Source: MPNP01 sp965116235 (GTDB taxonomy: Bacteria > Pseudomonadota > Alphaproteobacteria > Rhodobacterales > Rhodobacteraceae). Taken from it: DNA of 64,000 bases. Where the stretch lies: assembly GCA_965116235.1 (NCBI GenBank), contig OZ220496.1:62001-126000 (forward strand). The letters run 5' to 3'. The translations under genes were made by a program, and so were the position numbers. Below are positions 17,862 through 26,617 of the stretch, one piece after another (position 1 is the stretch's first letter; each line of letters begins with the position of its first letter). The notes beneath the pieces were generated by a model. The model saw only the letters and a program-made list of their open reading frames with translations. It did not search any database and was not told the DNA's origin.

Positions 17862-18977
17862 CTACAAGAGGCCGCGAGAAGCCAAGTTTCGCATCAGGTG
17901 TGTCGCTCCAAAGGTCCACTCCGGACATTCCGTGGACAGGCGTACAGTATTTCGCAATTGCCCCAGTTCGGGACATTCAATTCTAACTTCATCGCCAATT
18001 TTGTGCGTAAATCCGCCACCGGGCGTATCGCGGTCTTGTGACGGGGCAAATAACGTGCCCAAAAAGAGCATGAACCCGTCCGGGTACTGGTGGTGCCGTC
18101 CAATCGTTTGGCCAACAATATCAAGCGGATCCCGGCTGATTTGCGACATCGAACTGTGTCCAGTCAGCTGAAAGCCGTCTAACCCCGTCACTGCGAGCGT
18201 CAGCTCCAAATTGCGAACATGGTCCAAGCCAAAATTCTTGTCAAACAAGCGGATCATCGGACCGATGGCGCATGAGGCATTGTTATCCTTTGCCTTGCCG
18301 AGAAGGAGTGCCGACCGACCTTCGACATCCCGCAAATTTACGTCATTTCCCAAGGTTGCTCCCTGAATTTGACCCTTGGAGTTTACAGCCAGTACAACCT
18401 CGGGTTCGGGATTATTCCATTCAGACATGGGATGCAGGCCGACATCGGCCCCATAACCAACCGATGAAAGCACCTGCGCCTTCGAGAACACCTCGACATC
18501 CGGACCAATGCCAACTTCAAGATATTGGCTCCACAGCCCTTCCTCCATCAACGCCGCTTTGGCACGTTTGGCTTCCTTCGATCCGGGGGTGATATCGGAC
18601 AGACTCGCGCCAATGCGTGCCCCGATTCGCTTGCGAATGGAATCCGCCGCGGCTGGATCTCCTGCAGCCCGCTCTTCAATGACACGTTCGACCATCGAAT
18701 TCGCAAATGTCACCCCTGCGGCTTTCACTGCTTGGAAGTCACATGGTGCAAGCCACTCGAAGGCATCTGAAAGAGTGCCAAGATCATGACCTGGTGTTAC
18801 TTGCACATAACCGGCAGCGTCAAAACGTTCAAGAATGTCACGGACAGTCGGTGCCGTTTTCGAAGTGATGTCAACCACGTGCCCATCACGCAAAGTCACT
18901 ACCGCGGGTCCAATCCCCGGCGTTTTGACACGGCCGAGCCACAAACCCGCCGGTTCAAGTTCAAACATGTTCCTCAA
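17862..18977 (-). CDS. FAH-superfamily hydrolase/dehydratase of sugar-acid catabolism
   Basis: Fumarylacetoacetate-hydrolase-superfamily enzyme of 371 residues. The core runs from ADVGLHPMSEWNNPEPEVVLAV to TLFAPSQDRDTPGGGFTHK; the acidic metal ligands expected in this fold are present (EPEVVL, GNDVNLRD). It is clearly longer than the roughly 285-residue 2,4-diketo-3-deoxy-L-fuconate hydrolases and matches better the 370-390-residue group that includes 2-keto-3-deoxy-pentonate dehydratases. It is the last gene of the operon and overlaps the lactonase by four bases. It should act on the 2-keto-3-deoxy acid made by the UxaA-type dehydratase; hydrolysis or dehydration cannot be decided here. Confidence 0.82.
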   Translation of the reverse strand: MRNMFELEPAGLWLGRVKTPGIGPAVVTLRDGHVVDITSKTAPTVRDILERFDAAGYVQVTPGHDLGTLSDAFEWLAPCDFQAVKAAGVTFANSMVERVIEERAAGDPAAADSIRKRIGARIGASLSDITPGSKEAKRAKAALMEEGLWSQYLEVGIGPDVEVFSKAQVLSSVGYGADVGLHPMSEWNNPEPEVVLAVNSKGQIQGATLGNDVNLRDVEGRSALLLGKAKDNNASCAIGPMIRLFDKNFGLDHVRNLELTLAVTGLDGFQLTGHSSMSQISRDPLDIVGQTIGRHHQYPDGFMLFLGTLFAPSQDRDTPGGGFTHKIGDEVRIECPELGQLRNTVRLSTECPEWTFGATHLMRNLASRGLL

Positions 18978-19807
18978 ACTCTCAATTTGTAAACGTGCGC
19001 GGCATTCTCACCCCAAATCTTCACGCGTTCGCTACCGGTTAAATCGGCGAGCAAGTGATCTGTTGCCGTTATCCAGTCCGCATAGTCTGCAGCAAGCGTG
19101 CAAACGGGCCAATCGCTTCCCCAAATCAGTCGGTCAGGACCAAAACTGTCGAGCAAGCAGTGCACATAAGGTATCAGATCTTCAACGGTCCAATCTGGCC
19201 CAGCCTCTGTAACCAGCCCGGAAAGCTTGCAAAATGCGTCAGTCTCCTGGGCCAAAAACGCCATCTCCTTTGCCCATTCATCAATGGTACCATTTTTGAT
19301 GTTCGGTTTCGACCCATGATCAATGACAACACGCATATTCGGGTAGCGTTGCAACAACGCTCTGAGATTGGGTAAATGCCGCGGCAAGGTCAGCGCATCG
19401 AAAACCAATCCATTCCTGATCACGGCGTCGAAGGCTGGCGCCAATGTGCTTCTTAACAGCCAATGGGGGTCTTCAATATCCTGAATCATGGGCCGCAACC
19501 CAACCAAAACATCGCGTTTTGCCAAACGTGAAATGGTCTCGGCTGCGTTTGCGCTTTCGAAGTCGACCCAACCAATAACCCCTTTGATGAATGAATTTTG
19601 AGATGCCAAGCGCAACAGGAACTCCGTCTCTGCAACCGTCGGGGCCGCTTGCACCAGAACAGTACCATCAATACCATGCGCAGTCAAAATCGGCGTCAGA
19701 TCTGATGGCAAGAAATCCCGATAAATCGGCGCTAAATCCGGCGTCAACCAGTGATAGTCACCTCGTTCCAAGCTCCAGAAGTGCTGGTGCGCATCAATTC
19801 GCATCAT
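18974..19807 (-). CDS. Amidohydrolase, L-fuconolactonase-like
   Basis: Amidohydrolase-2 family TIM-barrel enzyme of 277 residues. The N-terminal metal motif is IDAHQHFWSLERGDYHWL, and the C-terminal WGSDWPVCTL carries the usual catalytic Asp. Lactonases with this layout open L-fucono-1,5-lactone or L-rhamnonolactone. The gene overlaps both neighbours by four bases (mutarotase upstream, FAH enzyme downstream), so the operon is tightly coupled. The role is strongly supported by the aldose dehydrogenase and mutarotase next to it. Confidence 0.88.
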   Translation of the reverse strand: MMRIDAHQHFWSLERGDYHWLTPDLAPIYRDFLPSDLTPILTAHGIDGTVLVQAAPTVAETEFLLRLASQNSFIKGVIGWVDFESANAAETISRLAKRDVLVGLRPMIQDIEDPHWLLRSTLAPAFDAVIRNGLVFDALTLPRHLPNLRALLQRYPNMRVVIDHGSKPNIKNGTIDEWAKEMAFLAQETDAFCKLSGLVTEAGPDWTVEDLIPYVHCLLDSFGPDRLIWGSDWPVCTLAADYADWITATDHLLADLTGSERVKIWGENAAHVYKLRV

Positions 19808-20232
19808 CCAATGACACCCTTCTTGAGGATGATATTGCCATAGAGTCGACGTTCGCCAGTTTGAACCACTGCAAAGGCAGTCTTTGCTCTCTCATAAAAG
19901 GCAAAACGCTCAAGGCTTGCGATCAGGGCAGGATTGTCGGCCTTGGCATTGATGATGCGCTGAAAATCCGCGACCGCCTCAGGAATGGCCTCAGGGTCGC
20001 CGACAACTTGCATGCAAAGGGCCGGATCATTGACAAAATTATCCAGCGGCATGACGCTCAAAATAGCCGTCAGCATATCGCTTGCGTTCAGCCCGTCTGC
20101 ACGGAGGCAGAGAGGCAGAGTACTGGTGCCTGGAAAATTCGCGTCGGCTATGACGACCTCATCACCGTGCCCCATCGAAGCCAGGGCATGCAAGCAATCA
20201 GGCGATAGAAGGGGACTAATGTTAAGCAGCAT
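19804..20232 (-). CDS. fucU: L-fucose mutarotase-like protein (RbsD/FucU family)
   Basis: RbsD/FucU-family protein of 142 residues. The N-terminal LSPDCLHALASMGHGDEVVIADANFP contains the catalytic-site His of SMGHGDE and the DANFP motif of FucU. It interconverts sugar anomers in the cytoplasm, supplying the form used by the aldose dehydrogenase. It overlaps that gene by 11 bases. The nearest known function is L-fucose mutarotation, but the family also handles other pyranoses. Confidence 0.87.
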   Translation of the reverse strand: MLLNISPLLSPDCLHALASMGHGDEVVIADANFPGTSTLPLCLRADGLNASDMLTAILSVMPLDNFVNDPALCMQVVGDPEAIPEAVADFQRIINAKADNPALIASLERFAFYERAKTAFAVVQTGERRLYGNIILKKGVIG

Positions 20233-21274
20233 TGTTTACCTCATTCGGAACCGGAGCATCGGCACGTATCAATTCAGCGCTCCGCAGATCAGCCCAAAGT
20301 TCTGGAGGAATTTCGGTCTCCAGGATTGCCACGTTCTGACGAACCTCGTCCGCGCTTACGGCCCCCGGAATAACAGACTTGACCGCCGGATGGCCTAGAA
20401 CGAACTGAAGCGCGGCAGCAATGAGCCAGACTCCATGAGCCTTGCAGACTGCTTCGATATCGGTCACACGCTGCAAAATACCTTCCGGTGCGTCGGCATA
20501 ATTGTATTTCGCTCCCGGCAATGGACCTGTCGCCAGAATACCGGAATTATATGGTCCGCCCAGTATGATACCGACGTCGCGCCTCACACAAAGCGGCAGA
20601 AAGGAATCAAGAGCCTCTTGCTCAAGCAGAGTATAGCGACCGGCGAGTAGAAACCCGTCGAAGTCACCCAAACCCATGAGCTTTTCACATACCTGCCACT
20701 CATTTACACCTGCACCAATCGCGGCAATCTCGCCAGAGCTTCGCAGCTCGTCCAAAGCACGATATCCACCGCCGTCGAAAAGCTCTCGTACCTTTGCATC
20801 GCTTGCCTTCTGAGATCCATGAGTGAAAACGTCGACATCATGCACCAGAAGAACATCCACGGAAGCAACGCCAAGGCGAGCGCGGCTTTCTTCGTAGGAC
20901 CGCATCACGCCATCATAGGTATAATCGTAGACGATGCGCTTTTGCGGCACATCTACAAAGGCTTCGGTCATTGCCTCATGCGGTGCGCAATCTTCAAGCA
21001 GTCGACCAACCTTCGTCGAAAGCTGGATGTTGTCACGACCGAAGCGGTTGATCGCTGTTCCAAACCGTGCTTCAGACAGACCGAGGCCGTATTGTGGGGC
21101 AGTATCATAGTAACGGATTCCAGCATCGAAAGCAGCCATCAGGGCCGCTTGCGCGTCATTGTCAGAAATTTTTCGATAGAGATTTCCTAAAGGAGCGCCG
21201 CCAAACCCCATGCGGGTCAAAGGTACCGGTACCTTTGACCTGCTGTTGAGGAAAGTCTGTTCACTGGCTTTCAT
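20222..21274 (-). CDS. Aldo/keto reductase, L-fucose (D-threo-aldose) dehydrogenase-like
   Basis: Aldo/keto reductase of 350 residues when started at the ATG at 21274 (the frame is open further, but the upstream residues are Arg-rich and unlike the family). The active-site region reads YYDTAPQYGLGLSEARFG; later motifs are VLLVHDVDVF and GAVSADEVRQNVAIL. Enzymes of this branch oxidise L-fucose, D-arabinose or L-galactose to the lactone with NAD(P). Adjacent mutarotase and lactonase genes place it at the first step of a non-phosphorylative route. Confidence 0.86.
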   Translation of the reverse strand: MKASEQTFLNSRSKVPVPLTRMGFGGAPLGNLYRKISDNDAQAALMAAFDAGIRYYDTAPQYGLGLSEARFGTAINRFGRDNIQLSTKVGRLLEDCAPHEAMTEAFVDVPQKRIVYDYTYDGVMRSYEESRARLGVASVDVLLVHDVDVFTHGSQKASDAKVRELFDGGGYRALDELRSSGEIAAIGAGVNEWQVCEKLMGLGDFDGFLLAGRYTLLEQEALDSFLPLCVRRDVGIILGGPYNSGILATGPLPGAKYNYADAPEGILQRVTDIEAVCKAHGVWLIAAALQFVLGHPAVKSVIPGAVSADEVRQNVAILETEIPPELWADLRSAELIRADAPVPNEVNNAA

Positions 21275-21369
21275 GCTCAATCGCCTTCGCCGTTGCTGAA
21301 TGCCTGCCATGGCTTCGATCAAGTGATTTGATCATCAATCCATGTCATTCGCGTATAAGAATGTCTGGA

Positions 21370-22932
21370 TCACATCACGGCTCCAATCTGCCAAGGTACA
21401 AATTCCACCCCACCAAATCCGAGTTCCTCACTTTTTGTCTGTTCACCCGAAGCAATGCGGATCAGCATTTCAAACAGTTCGGTTCCTTTTTCTTCGATGC
21501 TGACACCATCCGTGACAATGTCCCCGCAGTTCAGATCCATGTCGTCGGACATCCGCGCATACATCTCCGAATTGGTGGCCAGTTTGATGCAGGGCGTTGG
21601 CTGATAGCCGGAAACGGAACCGCGCCCGGTTGTGAAGACAATCAGATTGGCACCCGATGCGACTTGCCCCGTAACCGAACAGGGGTCAAAGCCGGGACTG
21701 TCCATAAAGACAAATCCCTTTTTGTCGATGATTTCTCCAAACAGATATACATCCCTCAGCGGTGCGGTCCCTCCTTTGGCCACAGCGCCCAGGGATTTCT
21801 CCAAAATCGTGGTCAGGCCTCCGCGCTTGTTGCCGGGGCTTGGATTGTTGTTCATCTCCCCGCCATTGCGTGCAGTGTAGTCTTCCCACCAGCGGATTCG
21901 TGCGATCAACTTCTCTCCGACCGCAACCGTTTCAGCGCGTCGCGTCAGAAGATGTTCGGCTCCGTAGATTTCCGAAGTTTCTGACAGGATCGTTGTCCCT
22001 CCGTGTCGGACCAAGAGATCGGAGGCATACCCAAGAGCCGGATTCGCGGTAATGCCCGAATATCCGTCTGATCCGCCGCATTGCATTCCAATCGTGATCG
22101 CGTTCACCGGTTCGGATGTTCGTGTTGTTTGATTGGCTATCTCGGCAATGCCGTGCAACTGCTCCAAACCGCGTTCTATTGTGCGTCGGGTGCCCCCTTC
22201 CGCCTGAATCGTCATATGGCGCAATGTACCGTCCGCGCGAATCGGACGACCGTCAACCAGTTCTGAGACCTGCATGACCTCACACCCAAGCCCGATCAGA
22301 AGAATTCCTCCGAAGTTCGGGTGCTGGGCATAACCTGACAATGTTCGAAACAACGCTGCATAGCCCTCATCTACCCTTGACATCCCGCAACCCGTGCCGT
22401 GTACAATTGGAACGATCCCATCCACGTTGGGAAAGACGTCAAGGAGATCAGATTTTTCCGCCGCTTCTGCAATGAACCTGGCTACGGATCCAGAACAGTT
22501 GACGGAGGTCAAAATGCCGATGTAGTTTCGGGTCCCAACCTTGCCATCTGAGCGGCGATAGCCATCAAACATTCGCCGCGTGGATACAGGCGGCAAAGCC
22601 AAATTCTGACTTGCAAAAGCATAGTCCTGCTGGTGGGGACCCATCCCGAGGTTGTGCTCATGCACGTGAGCGGCCTCGGAAATATTCTTGGTCGCCTGCC
22701 CAATGATCTGTCCGTATCGTATGACATTTTGCCCTGCCCCGATGGGTCTGCATGCTATTTTATGACCTCGTGGTATTGGATACGTCAATGGCACTGCGAG
22801 CCCCTGTGGCCGTGATCCGCCTGCTAGATCGCGTAATGCGATCAGAACATTGTCACTCTGATGAAGTCGCAGCGTGTTGCCTGCATCGCCTGCCAACGCA
22901 GTCTCGGGGCGTGATGTCTGGTGTTTTGCCAT
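21370..22932 (-). CDS. UxaA-family sugar-acid dehydratase (altronate/fuconate dehydratase-like)
   Basis: Iron-dependent dehydratase of 520 residues with the full UxaA/GarD layout: an N-terminal SAF domain (about residues 20-100; RLHQSDNVLIALRDL, PIPRGHKIACRPI) and a large catalytic domain starting at DGYRRSDGKVGTRNYIGIL. Cys-containing motifs typical of the family are VHGTGCGM, GLGCEV and MQCGGSDGYSG. It heads the operon and should dehydrate L-fuconate (or a related acid such as altronate or galactonate) to the 2-keto-3-deoxy acid. The fucose reading comes from the neighbouring genes. Confidence 0.87.
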   Translation of the reverse strand: MAKHQTSRPETALAGDAGNTLRLHQSDNVLIALRDLAGGSRPQGLAVPLTYPIPRGHKIACRPIGAGQNVIRYGQIIGQATKNISEAAHVHEHNLGMGPHQQDYAFASQNLALPPVSTRRMFDGYRRSDGKVGTRNYIGILTSVNCSGSVARFIAEAAEKSDLLDVFPNVDGIVPIVHGTGCGMSRVDEGYAALFRTLSGYAQHPNFGGILLIGLGCEVMQVSELVDGRPIRADGTLRHMTIQAEGGTRRTIERGLEQLHGIAEIANQTTRTSEPVNAITIGMQCGGSDGYSGITANPALGYASDLLVRHGGTTILSETSEIYGAEHLLTRRAETVAVGEKLIARIRWWEDYTARNGGEMNNNPSPGNKRGGLTTILEKSLGAVAKGGTAPLRDVYLFGEIIDKKGFVFMDSPGFDPCSVTGQVASGANLIVFTTGRGSVSGYQPTPCIKLATNSEMYARMSDDMDLNCGDIVTDGVSIEEKGTELFEMLIRIASGEQTKSEELGFGGVEFVPWQIGAVM

Positions 22933-23209
22933 CCGCTTGTCTGACCTGAACCGCTGATAGATGCACTACGCTTGTCACCTCAAATGACAGTCATCCTGGA
23001 TATCGGCTACATAGTGCCAATCAGGACGACAATCATGGGCTGCAACATGGTCAACATAGCCTTGATTTGTGTTGCTCGCAAGAACTTTTAACTTTAATTC
23101 TGTTGTCTTGGGACTGGCTTTTTACGTTGTTTCATCTGAGTCGTGAACTGAGCAAACCGAGCAATCTCTTAGGCTAGCATGAAGCCTTAAACTGCTCCCT
23201 GGAAATTGA
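22933..23209. other. Leader region of the sugar-acid operon, no gene seen
   Basis: About 277 bases upstream of the UxaA-type gene. Probably contains its promoter; no coding frame or clear operator recognised. Confidence 0.4.
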
Positions 23210-23549
23210 ACTTGTGTCCTTCCGAGGAATTTGTCCATTTCTCCTCTCGGAAGTACGCGACTGTTTTCATGGCATTTGCACTGAACGGCAACTATCTCAT
23301 CCGAAGGCTATCAAGCCGTTGCCATTGTCGTTACCGCCCAATCCAGTTAGCGTTTTGCGTTCCCGTCCACCGCCAAATGCCATCTACTTCAAATTCTGGC
23401 GATTGCTTGACAATCTGCATGAACAGATTTTCAAACCACCTGCCCTTCTCAACTTCGTCCCGACTTTGCTCCCTGATTCTCTTGAGCCAATCAGCGGCAC
23501 TCTTACCTTAATCAAAATCGATTTCTTGTCGTTCACCTGCTTCAGTCAT
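23210..23549 (-). pseudogene. N-terminal remnant of a restriction/helicase-type protein
   Basis: On the minus strand, an ATG at 23549 is followed by a frame with SAADWLKRIREQSRDEVEKG and IVKQSPEFEVDGIWRWTG. After a frame change the remnant ends in a segment reading IVAVQCKCHEN. This order (EKGxxFE, WRW, then VAVQCK) is what I recall for the Mrr-like nuclease head of large predicted helicases in defence islands. There is an early TAA and at least two frame changes, and the helicase part is missing. It is adjacent to an AbiE-type pair. Confidence 0.5.
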
Positions 23550-23732
23550 CACTGTTCTCCGCTAAAATGAGGCTTCGTGTATCTTGTCTTTTCTAAAGTC
23601 CTGATGAAAAGTTGTAAATTCACAAGACTATTAACCTAAAGACTGACTGCAACCAGATACTTGCCATATCGCTCGGTTATAACTTGCAATTTGTTGGATG
23701 CGCGCTAACTCACAGTTAGAAATAAGGAGGTC

Positions 23733-24338
23733 GTGAAAAGGCCGACTGAAAGATTGAAGGAAAGAATCCTGGCGTTTGCTCGGGCCCTACCCGAAGGCAC
23801 ACCGATAGCGGCCAAAGGGTTGTTGCACATGGGTGGTCGCGCAGCCATCAATCAAGTCCTTTCGCGTCTGGCAAAACAAGGCGTCTTGTTGCGCACGGCT
23901 CGAGGCGTCTATCTCTTACCCGTTGAAAGCCGCTTCGGCAAACATTCCCCCTCGATTGAAAAGACGATCTCAGCCTGGGCCGAATATAGTGGCGAACGCA
24001 TTACCCTAAGTGGCGGCATGGCAGCCAACGCTCTCGGATTTACAACTCAGGTTCCGGTGAGGCGGGTCTATCTCACGTCAGGACGGTCTCGGCATCTCAA
24101 ATTCGGCAAACTGGGGGTCGAGTTGTACCACGCCCCGAATTGGCAACTTGCGCTCGGAAACACGAAAGCGGGTGATGTGATTCGTGCACTCTTTTGGCTA
24201 GGTCCAGAATGGGCTGAAATAAAAGCCAAGCAAGCCCGTTCCTTGCTAAACAGAGAAGAGCGGTCAGAATTGTCCCGTGTGGCAGAACATATGCCGAGTT
24301 GGCTCTCCGATACAGTGAGCCAAATAGCGCATGGCTGA
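23733..24338 (+). CDS. Type IV toxin-antitoxin system antitoxin (AbiEi/DUF6088-like)
   Basis: Protein of 201 residues that looks like the antitoxin half of an AbiE-type system. An N-terminal winged helix (about residues 1-65) has the pattern RAAINQVLSRLAKQGVLLRTARGVYLLP, which would bind its own promoter, and the remainder is the C-terminal antitoxin domain. Translation starts with GTG at 23733 behind a strong AAGGAGG. It overlaps the toxin gene by eight bases. The frame is intact although the toxin is broken, so it may now act only as an autorepressor or cross-antitoxin. Confidence 0.82.
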   Translation: MKRPTERLKERILAFARALPEGTPIAAKGLLHMGGRAAINQVLSRLAKQGVLLRTARGVYLLPVESRFGKHSPSIEKTISAWAEYSGERITLSGGMAANALGFTTQVPVRRVYLTSGRSRHLKFGKLGVELYHAPNWQLALGNTKAGDVIRALFWLGPEWAEIKAKQARSLLNREERSELSRVAEHMPSWLSDTVSQIAHG

Positions 24339-25350
24339 CAATTATTTTGATCTCGGTGCTGAGAGTCAGCGCGAGATACTGTTCGTAGCTTCCGAATCGT
24401 CCGGGCAAGACATGCATATTCTCGAAAAGGACGTCTGGGTTGTATGGTGCTTGCAAACCCTGTTTGAGGCGTCAATTGGCGTCCCGCTAGTCTTCAAGGG
24501 TGGAACGTCGCTTTCCAAGGCCTATCATGTTATCTGGCGCTTTTCCGAGGACGTGGACCTTAACTTATGACATCCGCGAGTTGATTCCTGACCTGATCGG
24601 CAATGCGGTCAACGCAATTCCTCCTTCACGCAGTCAAGAGCGGAAATGGTCAAAGGAGGTACGACACCGCTTGGCCGCTTGGGTGAAAGAGACAGCAGCT
24701 CCCTTTCTTGCCTGCGCTCTGGAAAAAGTTGAGCCGAAAGGTGAAGTTTACGTTGAAGATGCCGTTATATTCGTACGATACGTCGCTCGCGCTCCATACT
24801 CAGAATACGTCGTTCCAGTCGTAAAACTGGAATTTGGGGGCGCTCCACAGTTGAACCAAACCGTCTGATTCCGATCACCTGTGATATTGCATCGCAGGCT
24901 CAAGAAATCGCTTTTCCGACTGCAACGCCTCGGGCCATAACTATCGAACTAACCTTTGGGAAAAGGCTTTGGCTACTCACCTGTATTGTAAGAGAGGAAA
25001 GTCGCGTAGCGAACGATTTGCCCGTCACTGGTTCGACCTGACGCATCTTGCTGATGCCGGGGTTGCCGAAACAGCAATGAAAGACCGACTGCTTGCCAAG
25101 GCAGTTGCTGCTCACCAGCCCCATGTTCTTTCGAGAGAAAGACACGACCAAACGACAAATTGATTACTATGCCGCAGTTTCGGGTGATCTACAATTGGTA
25201 CCGGACGGCTTCTTAAGCGACGCTCTCGCTGATGACTATGCCCGGATGATCGAGGACAGCATGATTCCGGACGTTACCAAATCCTTTGGTAAAATCATGA
25301 AGGCTTGTGCTGAACTCAAAATAAAGGAACGGGGTGAAATGTCAGGATGA
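24331..25350 (+). pseudogene. AbiEii-type nucleotidyltransferase toxin, broken by four small frameshifts
   Basis: Nucleotidyltransferase-like toxin (AbiEii/AbiGii family), about 340 residues if repaired. The intact first part has VFKGGTSLSKAYHVI and FSEDVDL, the active-site GGTSLSK and D-x-D. Reading continues in other frames with TYDIRELIPDLIGNAV, then ITCDIASQAQEIAFPTATPR, then ERFARHWFDLTHLADAG, and finally MFFREKDTTKRQIDYYAAV to the stop at 25350. The breaks fit one extra A at 24562-24563, one missing base near the G-run at 24837-24841, one missing T near 24954 and one extra C in the run at about 25120-25123. Most sit in or beside short homopolymers. Confidence 0.82.
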
Positions 25351-25567
25351 ATTGATCATTGTTCGCAATGAGCCACGTCTTATATTGATGCCGCTGAAAA
25401 TTGTGTTTGGTCATGTTAAAATGACCACTTATCACCCCTGATGATCCATCAAGGTGTTTCAGAAGATGTCGAAGGACACAAGCGCGGCATCCTCAAACCG
25501 CATCAATCTTGGTGAATAGTCTCGTCATGGCCAACTGAGCAATGCATTGCAATCAGGCAATCTGCGG

Positions 25568-26614
25568 TTAAACCCTTGATCCGCCAGCGTCGAAGAAATG
25601 TACCTGCTCATCCGGGAACCTCAGTCCGCACTTGTCGCCAACCTTGTAGGGTGCATCGCCGGCCACCCTGACTGATACGGGACCGCACTGTCCGGCATCG
25701 ACAACCAGAAAGGTATCGGCACCCAGAAACTCTACCAGATCCACAAACCCATCGCATTGCCCTTCCCCGGTTTCGGTCATGGCTATGTGCTCAGGCCGAA
25801 TGCCGAGTTGCGTTGCCGGCTGGGAACCGTTGTAAGTCCCGCCGCGGCCGCTGGGCAGTGCATATCGTCCTCCCGTGGTTTCACAGCCCAGAAGGTTCAT
25901 TTTCGGACTGCCGATAAACTGGGCCACAAAGGTGTTTTCCGGATGCTCATAGAGGCGTTTTGGGGTGCCAATCTGGGCAATGCGTCCGGCTTCCAGAACG
26001 ACTATCCGATCGGCAAGGGTCATGGCTTCAACCTGATCGTGGGTTACATACACCATGGTACGGGAAAGATTGCGGTGCAGCTTGGCGATTTCATACCTCA
26101 TCTCCACCCGCAGAGCGGCATCGAGGTTGGAAAGCGGTTCATCAAACAGGAAGGCGGTTGGATCGCGAACAATCGAGCGCCCGATGGCCACCCGCTGCCT
26201 TTGTCCCCCCGAGAGATCTTTGGGATGTCGATCAAGATATTCCGTCAATTTGAGAATGTCTGCGGCCTGGGCCACTTTCTCAGTGATCTGAGCCTTGGGA
26301 ATGCCCGCAGTTTTCAGGGCGAATCCCATATTATCTCCAACCGACATATGCGGATACAGGGCGTACGACTGGAACACCATGGACAATCCTCTTTTGGAGG
26401 GTGGATGATCGGTTACATCGTTTCCATCTATGAGTATTGAGCCTCGGGAGGTATCTTCCAACCCTCCGATCATGCGCAACAATGTTGACTTGCCGCAACC
26501 CGAAGGGCCGACAAAAACAACAAACTCCCCGTCATCCAGCTTGAGGTCTATTCCCTTGATGATCTGAACGGCGCCAAACCATTTTTCCGCTTTTTCAAGC
26601 TCAATTGCTCCCAT
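25568..26614 (-). CDS. Sugar ABC transporter ATP-binding protein (third system, UgpC/MsmX type)
   Basis: ATPase of 348 residues. Walker A GPSGCGKST is at residues 36-44, then LSGGQRQRVAIGRSIV, then AFLFDEPLSNLDA, with VTHDQVEAMTLADR and a C-terminal TOBE-type domain (QLGIRPEHIAM). It is the last gene of the third transporter operon, three bases after the hydrolase gene. It energises the permeases at 27862-30308. Confidence 0.92.
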   Translation of the reverse strand: MGAIELEKAEKWFGAVQIIKGIDLKLDDGEFVVFVGPSGCGKSTLLRMIGGLEDTSRGSILIDGNDVTDHPPSKRGLSMVFQSYALYPHMSVGDNMGFALKTAGIPKAQITEKVAQAADILKLTEYLDRHPKDLSGGQRQRVAIGRSIVRDPTAFLFDEPLSNLDAALRVEMRYEIAKLHRNLSRTMVYVTHDQVEAMTLADRIVVLEAGRIAQIGTPKRLYEHPENTFVAQFIGSPKMNLLGCETTGGRYALPSGRGGTYNGSQPATQLGIRPEHIAMTETGEGQCDGFVDLVEFLGADTFLVVDAGQCGPVSVRVAGDAPYKVGDKCGLRFPDEQVHFFDAGGSRV

Positions 26615-26617
26615 TAT

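Noticed and set aside
24331..25350. Sequencing error as the only cause of the toxin frameshifts
   Set aside because: Not excluded, but long genes such as carB (3.2 kb), aspS and acxB are free of indels, while indels cluster in mobile and defence genes, favouring real decay.
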